Positions 4,485 through 9,764 of a stretch of 9,764 nucleotides of DNA are shown here, in pieces. The translations under genes and the position numbers were made by a program. Each line of letters opens with the position of its first letter. Within the stretch, counting starts at the first letter, position 1. Source of the stretch: Muribaculaceae bacterium (GTDB lineage: Bacteria; Bacteroidota; Bacteroidia; Bacteroidales; Muribaculaceae); contig VSPD01000107.1 of the NCBI GenBank assembly GCA_009775125.1, forward strand, positions 1-9,764. The letters are read 5' to 3'. The notes below the pieces were generated by a model. The model was not told the DNA's origin, searched no databases, and saw nothing but the letters and a program-made list of their open reading frames with translations.

Positions 4485-7097
4485 ATGCCAAAATATAATA
4501 TCAGAAGTATTATTGTTGCATCTTCTGTGCTATTGTCTGTTTTTCAGAGTCTTGCGCAAGTTGAGATTTGTGGGGTTGTAAAAACCGCACAAGGGAAAGG
4601 TGTGGATTTTGCCAATGTGATTATCACACCTGCCAATTCTCCGAAACAATTCCTTTCATCGGCATTTACTGATGAAAATGGAAGGTTCAGCATCACGGCA
4701 AACAGCAATTGCGACAGTCTGTTACTGAAAGCATCAAGTATTGAGATTACACCGGCTACTATCAAAATACCCAATCGGTCAGGAACATACGACATAATTG
4801 TAGAAAATAAGGCGATTGAACTGAAAGAGGTTGTAGTAAAATCCAAGAAAATCTATTCTCAAGGAGATACCATCAATTATAATGTTGCATCGTTCCTTTC
4901 GCAGAATGATCAGGCACTTGCAGACGTATTAAAAAAGATGCCCGGTATTACTGTGGCAGAGTCGGGTCAGGTTTCTTATCAAGGCAAGCCGATAAAGAAT
5001 TTCTATATCGAGGGCTTGGATCTTATGAAAGGTCATTACGGCATTGCAACAAACAATATAGACCCTAATAACATAGCCACTGTGCAGGTATTGGAGAATC
5101 ATCAGGATATCAAGGCTCTCAAAGGATTGCGCCCGGAGGAACAGGCTTCAATCAATATCCGGTTGAAGGAAGGTGTTAAAGGCGTATTCAATCTGATAGC
5201 CACATTAGGCGGAGGATATGGCGACGATATGTTGTGGAATAATTCTGCGATAGCGACTTATTTCAAACGCAACAGCCAATTTCTTGCCACTTACAAAGGC
5301 AACAATACCGGAGAGGATTTGTCGCAGGAGCTTTATTCCTTCGATAATGATTATTCACGCACATTCAACATCACCAATATATCAATGCCGTCAGCTCCCG
5401 GCATTGACAAACGGTTTTACTATTATAACCGCTCACATAGTGCGACATTCAACAATGTATATCGTGTCGGAGATTCCGGAGAATTTGGTATCAACGCCGC
5501 GTATCTAAACGACCGTGATTCCCGCCGGAGTTATTCATCAACAGCCAATACATTGCCCGATGGTTCGCAAAACATAGTTGACGAGCTGATGGACGGCTTA
5601 TCAAAGACAAACAAAGCATACGGCGACCTGACATTTTTGAATAACGGTGACACCCGGTATCTGAAAGAACAACTGAAATTTGATTGGTTCTCAACCGATG
5701 CCGACAGCCGGATAATGACCGGAGCTGACAATATTTCACAGGCGGACAAGACTGAATCATTCCGCTTGTTTAACAAATTCCACATGACAAACCGCAGTTC
5801 CGAATATCGTGGATATGAGATTTATTCAACAATAAATCTGGAAAAGCGCCCCCATAGCCTGTCAGTATCACCAAATCTTTTCCCGGATCTGATACTCGGC
5901 GATGCTTTGCGTCAGAGCGTGGATTACCGTGATTTATCAACTGAAAACCGTATCGGACTGCTCTCTGCGTTCAGAATCGGCAATGTAACCCTGCATCCTA
6001 CATTTTTCTTGAATTATACGCGCAATAGCCTCACGAGTGAACTGCCTGATTTCAATAACGATTTATGTCTTGACAACCTTAATACGGGTGTTAAAGCTGA
6101 AATTGCATGGCGCAACCGCAAATTTGACATATCGCTACATCTGCCAATCGGAGATAAGTTTTTCAAGCTCGATAACCGTTTGTCAGACATTGCGACAGAT
6201 AAAAACCGTGTGCGTATCGAACCGCAATTGGATTTATCGTACAAAATCAACAGCAGTCATAATCTCAGTGTAAAATCGTCGTTGAACTATTCGACACCTT
6301 CAATTCAGAATCTCTATTCCAAAAATATCCTTACATCCTACCGGCAACTGTCGGCATACGATGTCGTGGGTTTATTCGAGGGGCTGAACCTGTATAATAC
6401 GCTTTCCTACAATTTCAAGAATGTTCTTGCCATGAGTTTTGCCGGGGTGGATTTAAGCTGGGGCAGGCAGCGGCCGGATGTGCTGTACGGTTCATATTAT
6501 GACGGCCTTGTGGAACGTGTCATAAGTCAGCGCACCAATGAAACATCAGATATGTTCTCTGCCGCTATCCGAGGCAGTCAGGGTTTTGATTGGCGGCGTC
6601 TGAAAATAGGACTTTCCGCTTCATATAGTCATTATGAAAGCCCGTTGTTGGTGCAGAACAGTATTCTGCGCTATTCAGGAGATTCTTTCGGGTTGAATGG
6701 AGATATAAGCCTGACACCATTCAAATGGCTGTCAGTATCATACGAAGGTAAATATTATCAATCAGCATCACGTCAGAATGGTTTTGGCCGTATGCCTTGG
6801 ATACGTACACTTACCAACAACGCATCGCTCGATTTCACTTTACCATGGGGTATAAGTATCGGAGCATCGCTGTATCATTACTATAACAATTTTAACGATG
6901 GCGACAAGTCGTTTATACTGCTTAATGCAGAAGCAAGTTACGCCATAAGACGATTTACATTCACTCTTACCTGTGACAATTTACTTAACAGGAAAGACTA
7001 TGTGTATTCCAATCGCACGGCACTTACCGAAACTAACTCAATATACCATATCCGGCCTCGCACCGTACTGTTAAAAATCAGATTCCGAATACTTTAA
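4485..7097 (+). CDS. TonB-dependent outer-membrane receptor with carboxypeptidase-regulatory-like N-terminus
   Basis: An 870-residue outer-membrane beta-barrel protein. A signal peptide covers residues 1-25 (cleavage near SLAQ). Residues ~26-105 form a CarboxypepD_reg-like Ig domain (VEICGVVKTAQGKGVDFANV; FTDENGRFSI). A TonB-box-like LKEVVV lies at 113-118. The plug spans ~120-235 (DVLKKMPGITV; FYIEGLDLMKGHYGIAT; EEQASINIRLKEG). The remainder is an alternating-strand barrel rich in Tyr, Phe and Asn, ending in IRFRIL. It is shorter than a typical SusC (~1000 residues) and has no SusD partner, so it is not a classical glycan-uptake pair. It sits in an operon with the M56 sensor upstream and GLPGLI and propeller proteins downstream. 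This suggests uptake, export or sensing of a peptide, metal complex or other small ligand. The substrate is not evident. Some members of this group are annotated only as 'outer membrane beta-barrel protein'. Confidence 0.9.
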   Translation: MPKYNIRSIIVASSVLLSVFQSLAQVEICGVVKTAQGKGVDFANVIITPANSPKQFLSSAFTDENGRFSITANSNCDSLLLKASSIEITPATIKIPNRSGTYDIIVENKAIELKEVVVKSKKIYSQGDTINYNVASFLSQNDQALADVLKKMPGITVAESGQVSYQGKPIKNFYIEGLDLMKGHYGIATNNIDPNNIATVQVLENHQDIKALKGLRPEEQASINIRLKEGVKGVFNLIATLGGGYGDDMLWNNSAIATYFKRNSQFLATYKGNNTGEDLSQELYSFDNDYSRTFNITNISMPSAPGIDKRFYYYNRSHSATFNNVYRVGDSGEFGINAAYLNDRDSRRSYSSTANTLPDGSQNIVDELMDGLSKTNKAYGDLTFLNNGDTRYLKEQLKFDWFSTDADSRIMTGADNISQADKTESFRLFNKFHMTNRSSEYRGYEIYSTINLEKRPHSLSVSPNLFPDLILGDALRQSVDYRDLSTENRIGLLSAFRIGNVTLHPTFFLNYTRNSLTSELPDFNNDLCLDNLNTGVKAEIAWRNRKFDISLHLPIGDKFFKLDNRLSDIATDKNRVRIEPQLDLSYKINSSHNLSVKSSLNYSTPSIQNLYSKNILTSYRQLSAYDVVGLFEGLNLYNTLSYNFKNVLAMSFAGVDLSWGRQRPDVLYGSYYDGLVERVISQRTNETSDMFSAAIRGSQGFDWRRLKIGLSASYSHYESPLLVQNSILRYSGDSFGLNGDISLTPFKWLSVSYEGKYYQSASRQNGFGRMPWIRTLTNNASLDFTLPWGISIGASLYHYYNNFNDGDKSFILLNAEASYAIRRFTFTLTCDNLLNRKDYVYSNRTALTETNSIYHIRPRTVLLKIRFRIL

Positions 7098-7108
7098 TCA
7101 CCAATGAT

Positions 7109-7969
7109 ATGAAACATTTTATTTTGACAATCATCTGCACATTTATGTGCATGTCTGCCTCCGCGTATGAAACGATGTCGCAACTGATTGACAAGGCAAC
7201 CCCTGTCGATACCGCCCGATACAAGGTCACTTACGCCTTAAAATATAAATATCATCCTAAAATACAGGATTACTATGATGACACCCGTATTGTGCAGATT
7301 GGTAAAAATTGCATCAAGGATTACAGTGACATAATCCAGCACTTTGACTCTCTTGCAACCGAGCAAATACGACGCGGCGCAAGCTCTTATTCAAATGTAT
7401 CAGGAATGCCGTGGCCCGTCGAGCTTGTTCGCCCGACGCGAGGAAAATCTGCCGACCTACGGTTGAGATTGTCGTTGAACGTGAACACGTTGGTATATGC
7501 CGATTCTATCCCGACTATCAACTGGACATTTCTACCGGAAGAAAGCACGTCAATACTTGGATATGAATGCTCGAAAGCTACGGGAGAGTTTGCGGGGCGC
7601 ACATACACTGCGTGGTTCACATCCGAACTGCCACTTCCGTATGGCCCTTACAAATTCGGTGGATTACCCGGATTGATTCTTAAAATAGAAGATGCCGAAC
7701 AGCAGTTCATCTGGGAGGCTGTCGGATTTGAACGCTCAAACGAGCCTATAATGAAATATCAATACCGGAATGCCAATGAGAAAAATTGCAGCGCCGAAGA
7801 TGCGGCAAAAACGCTTGCCCGTTATTTCAAATCACCGGTTGGCTTTGACATCGCATCAATGGGAGGTGACGCGCGTAGAATACATATAGTAGGGAAAGAC
7901 GGAAAAGAGGTCGATATTGATAAGGCTGCACAACAGTCAATCCCATACAAACCACTTGAAATTAAATAA
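7109..7969 (+). CDS. GLPGLI-family exported protein
   Basis: A 286-residue protein with a signal peptide ending near residue 19 (CMSASA-YE), hence periplasmic or envelope-located. It contains the family signature GLPGLI exactly at residues 185-190, preceded by the characteristic AWFTSELPLPYGPYKFG stretch, with Cys169 region motifs (YECSKATGEFAGR) upstream. This is the TIGR01200-type family, restricted to Bacteroidota; its biochemical role is not established. Members are often encoded beside a receptor like the one upstream, so the two probably form a functional unit. It starts 11 nt after the receptor stop and is followed 2 nt later by the lipoprotein gene. The ATG at 7109 is the only start that gives a good signal peptide. 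No truncation or missing core motif is visible. Confidence 0.92.
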   Translation: MKHFILTIICTFMCMSASAYETMSQLIDKATPVDTARYKVTYALKYKYHPKIQDYYDDTRIVQIGKNCIKDYSDIIQHFDSLATEQIRRGASSYSNVSGMPWPVELVRPTRGKSADLRLRLSLNVNTLVYADSIPTINWTFLPEESTSILGYECSKATGEFAGRTYTAWFTSELPLPYGPYKFGGLPGLILKIEDAEQQFIWEAVGFERSNEPIMKYQYRNANEKNCSAEDAAKTLARYFKSPVGFDIASMGGDARRIHIVGKDGKEVDIDKAAQQSIPYKPLEIK

Positions 7970-7971
7970 AC

Positions 7972-8985
7972 ATGAAAAATCTGATAATATTCATCTTCGC
8001 ATTGACATTGACAAGTTGCTCTGTCAACGCGCAGCAGTCGGCTGATGCTCAAAAGCTGATACTGACAGGCTGCACGCTTCCTGCAATCCGCCATATCAAT
8101 GATATGAAAATAACAGGCGATACGCTATGGTTTGTTTATGAAACCGAAGGCGGATACGGACAGCGTTTCCTTCGCCGTGCAATAATTGACAGCAAGAACC
8201 ACACCTTAAATGTCGGGCCCGAAATGGGACACAAGGGTGATGGATACTATGTGTCATATATGCCATATCCGGTTAATAACTGTGATAACACTCGTTTGGT
8301 GGTAAGTCAAGACGATGGTGAGATATATAGCGCAGAGAATGATAGTGTTCTGTCACGGACTAAAAAATATATTTTCAGTGATGGAAGCTCTCTGCCTTTT
8401 CCATTGTCTCAATATGTTCAAGATGTATCAATGGTTGCTCCGGACAAATTTGTTTTTATCGGACGTGAACCAAATGGTGGCACACAGTATGCGTTGAAAG
8501 CAAATATTACCACGGCGCAGGTGGACACAATCCGAAGAATACAACTATCGCCGGAACTCACATCCTGGATGCCAAATGCCGGAGAACTCGCCTATTCAAG
8601 ACTACACGATAGATTGGCATTTGCATACAGACTTCATCCGATGATTGAAATCTTTGGAATGGACGGAAAGCCGGTTAAGCAAGTGCGAATTTGCGAAGAT
8701 ACGTTTAATCCCGCAACTCTTAACGAAGCCGATTTTGAAGACTTGAATCCTCTACATATAGTTGATATTGCAACTACTCCGGGAAACATATATGCCCTCC
8801 ATTGGAATTTCAAATATGCTGACGCAGAGGATACAGCACCCACAATTTTCAAAATTGACTGGGACGGGAAAATAGTTGACAGGTTGTTCAATGTGCCTAT
8901 GCCACTATACAAAATAGCAGTTGGCGGTGATAATTCCATTATCGGGTGGAACGGTCAGGAATTTATTCACCTACCGGCTTTCTAA
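7972..8985 (+). CDS. TolB-like six-bladed beta-propeller lipoprotein
   Basis: A 337-residue protein with a lipoprotein signal peptide: hydrophobic core, then lipobox LTSC with the lipidated Cys at residue 16. The residues after the Cys (SVNAQQ) lack the acidic run of Bacteroidota surface-export signals, so a periplasm-facing position is more likely. The body has spaced propeller strands, notably MPNAGELAYSRLHDRLAFAY, then IEIFGMDGKPVKQVR and VDIATTPGNIYALHW. These match the pattern of Bacteroidota TolB-like/BF3164-type propeller lipoproteins. No catalytic residues stand out, and a binding or scaffold role is inferred. As the last gene of the operon it lies 2 nt after the GLPGLI stop and is almost certainly co-translated. 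No strong terminator follows the stop at 8985. Confidence 0.8.
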   Translation: MKNLIIFIFALTLTSCSVNAQQSADAQKLILTGCTLPAIRHINDMKITGDTLWFVYETEGGYGQRFLRRAIIDSKNHTLNVGPEMGHKGDGYYVSYMPYPVNNCDNTRLVVSQDDGEIYSAENDSVLSRTKKYIFSDGSSLPFPLSQYVQDVSMVAPDKFVFIGREPNGGTQYALKANITTAQVDTIRRIQLSPELTSWMPNAGELAYSRLHDRLAFAYRLHPMIEIFGMDGKPVKQVRICEDTFNPATLNEADFEDLNPLHIVDIATTPGNIYALHWNFKYADAEDTAPTIFKIDWDGKIVDRLFNVPMPLYKIAVGGDNSIIGWNGQEFIHLPAF

Positions 8986-9036
8986 ATATGCTGTTGCAAC
9001 AATCTTTACACTAAGATACAATGAACTATTAACTCC

Positions 9037-9242
9037 ATGCCAAAAGCGACACCATATCCGAGGCAGACATCAATTTCAATCTCTCGGAACCGAGGACTGA
9101 CGATGATTTAAGCCTGCGCAATCCGCAACGTGAACGTGAGAAAATACTCGAAGCGTATCGTCGCGGAGGCAGTTGGATCGAAGCAGCCAAGCTGTTAGGC
9201 ATAACCGAAAAGACACTTTTCAATCTTCGCAATAAGTACTGA
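9037..9242 (+). pseudogene. Small Fis-like helix-turn-helix protein with an apparent 1-base frameshift
   Basis: The frame ending with TGA at 9240-9242 encodes a Fis/NtrC-C-terminal-type helix-turn-helix (EREKILEAYRRGGSWIEAAK followed by LLGITEKTLFNL). It has no start codon in frame; a stop lies at 9030-9032. The ATG at 9037 is one frame off. Restoring a single A in the AAAA run at 9042-9045 joins them into a ~68-residue protein beginning MPKSDTISEADINF and with no other defect. It may be a recent pseudogene, an assembly error, a slippage-dependent gene or a remnant of a larger regulator. The function, if any, is DNA binding. Confidence 0.6.
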
Positions 9243-9398
9243 ATTGAGCGAAACGAATAAAATCAACCTTGACCGTTGCATCCATAACTCCGACACAGGA
9301 GAATGGGAATGGGAAAGTGAAAATGCATGACCGGTCAATGCAGATGCCCGTCAAAACAAAATCGGCAATTCTTATGCCACCACTGAATCCACGATTAT
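9243..9398 (+). other. Short spacer with a 10-bp palindrome and a doubtful mini-ORF
   Basis: A 28-codon frame from TTG 9244 to TGA 9330 (…NSDTGEWEWESENA) directly follows the Fis-like gene but has no recognisable domain. TGACCGGTCA at 9328-9337 is a perfect 10-bp palindrome, with flanks GCA and ATGC extending the symmetry imperfectly. It lies ~60 bases upstream of the next gene's -7 box and could be a regulator site. Confidence 0.3.
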
Positions 9399-9406
9399 TA
9401 AATTTG
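9399..9406 (+). promoter_or_regulatory. Candidate -7 box for the excisionase-like gene
   Basis: TAAATTTG matches TAnnTTTG and ends 12 bases before the ATG at 9419, an arrangement common in Bacteroidota. No convincing TTTG lies 19-20 bases upstream, so strength is uncertain. Confidence 0.4.
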
Positions 9407-9418
9407 AAAATTATCTTT

Positions 9419-9703
9419 ATGGACTACGTCGTAATTGAACGCATCGCTTTTGATGCAATTCTGGCGCAGATTGACGAATGTGCCGGAGCTGTCAGGATAC
9501 TGCTGAAAATGATTACTCCCCGCAGTCTTGATGACTGGGTTGACAACACCGTTGCCAAATCAATGCTGAAGCTGGGCACGCGGTCATTGCAGACCATGCG
9601 CTCGTCAGGTAGGATAGGATATTCCATTGTTGATGGCAAGGTGTTCTATCCGGTGAAAGAAATTGACCGTGTGCTGACCCAATCATATAAGAAATATGGC
9701 TGA
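9419..9703 (+). CDS. MerR/excisionase-like helix-turn-helix DNA-binding protein
   Basis: A 94-residue protein. Residues 1-30 form a helix of the kind that precedes the DNA-binding domain in these small proteins. Residues ~38-88 are the HTH_17-type domain: DDWVDNTVAKSMLKLGTRSL then LQTMRSSGRIGYSIVDGKVF and YPVKEIDRVL, with the two-stranded wing. Small proteins of this build are common beside integrases and excision genes in Bacteroidales conjugative and mobilisable elements, where they act as excisionase-like or regulatory factors. The ATG at 9419 is preferred to an upstream in-frame ATG at 9269 because the extra 50 residues look non-coding and a -7 box sits at 9399-9406. The stop codon lies inside the start of the next gene, so the two are coupled. 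The exact role is not provable here. Confidence 0.85.
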   Translation: MDYVVIERIAFDAILAQIDECAGAVRILLKMITPRSLDDWVDNTVAKSMLKLGTRSLQTMRSSGRIGYSIVDGKVFYPVKEIDRVLTQSYKKYG

Positions 9704-9764
9704 CAATATGCACATTCTTACCGGCGAAGAATTAGCCGGAATCATGGCGGCTCTTTCCAATGTC
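9696..9764 (+). CDS. 5' end of a gene running out of the window, unidentified
   Basis: A frame begins at ATG 9696 (or ATG 9708) and stays open to the window edge, giving MADNMHILTGEELAGIMAAL and a few more residues. It overlaps the last 8 bases of the preceding gene, indicating translational coupling. The N-terminal residues are helix-prone and resemble the leading segment of a second small helix-turn-helix protein, which often follows the first in mobile elements. Too little is present to name it. Confidence 0.6.
   Translation, partial: MADNMHILTGEELAGIMAALSNV

Noticed and set aside
4485..8985. SusC/SusD polysaccharide utilisation locus
   Set aside because: The receptor is short for SusC, no SusD-like lipoprotein follows (the lipoprotein is a propeller), and there are no glycoside hydrolases.
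9269..9418. N-terminal 50-residue extension of the excisionase-like protein
   Set aside because: The extension is low-complexity, crosses a likely promoter and is not seen in this protein type; the ATG at 9419 fits.
1..9764. Genome-wide TAG reassignment
   Set aside because: The intact genes are complete under the standard code and end in TAA or TGA. In-frame TAGs occur only in the recombinase remnant.
1..9764. CRISPR arrays, tRNA or rRNA genes, complete insertion sequences
   Set aside because: No regularly spaced repeats, cloverleaf or rRNA-like sequence, or transposase with paired terminal repeats was seen on either strand.

Overview
The window looks like Bacteroidales (Bacteroidota) chromosome, probably from a gut species. 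The signs are TTTG-N19-TAnnTTTG promoters, almost no Shine-Dalgarno sequences, a GLPGLI-family protein, a receptor with an N-terminal carboxypeptidase-regulatory-like domain, and a tyrosine recombinase of the Bacteroides conjugative-transposon type. Genus and species cannot be told from the sequence alone. The two ends look like mobile-element debris or accessory DNA, and the middle is an intact, tightly packed operon.

Left end (1-1573): the first ~530 bases contain nothing I can name, only two short open stretches that may be gene fragments. Bases ~529-1287 (minus strand) are the remains of a tyrosine recombinase. One reading frame runs through the whole piece but has three internal stops, all TAG, and both gene ends are missing. 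A perfect 13-bp inverted repeat (1294-1326), shaped like a terminator on the minus strand, sits just beyond its broken 5' end.

Regulatory switch (1574-2748): a self-inhibited Fic AMP-transferase with a C-terminal winged helix is read leftwards from a near-consensus promoter that leaves almost no 5' leader. Divergently, two tandem 17-bp dyads (2687-2722) abut the -7 box of the rightward operon and are the obvious operators for its first gene product.

Central operon (2749-8985, plus strand): BlaI/MecI-type repressor, M56 (BlaR1/MecR1-type) membrane zinc metalloprotease, TonB-dependent outer-membrane receptor, GLPGLI-family periplasmic protein and beta-propeller lipoprotein. Gaps are 2, 63, 11 and 2 nt. 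The M56 protein has the HExxH protease core but no penicillin-binding sensor; its tail instead resembles a divergent TonB C-terminal domain. My inference is an envelope-sensing system in which the M56 protein monitors the co-encoded receptor or its cargo and releases BlaI repression by proteolysis. The ligand is unknown.

Right end (8986-9764): a small Fis-like helix-turn-helix gene is broken by an apparent one-base loss in an A-run. It is followed by a MerR/excisionase-like DNA-binding protein typical of Bacteroidales mobile elements, and by the start of a translationally coupled gene that leaves the window.
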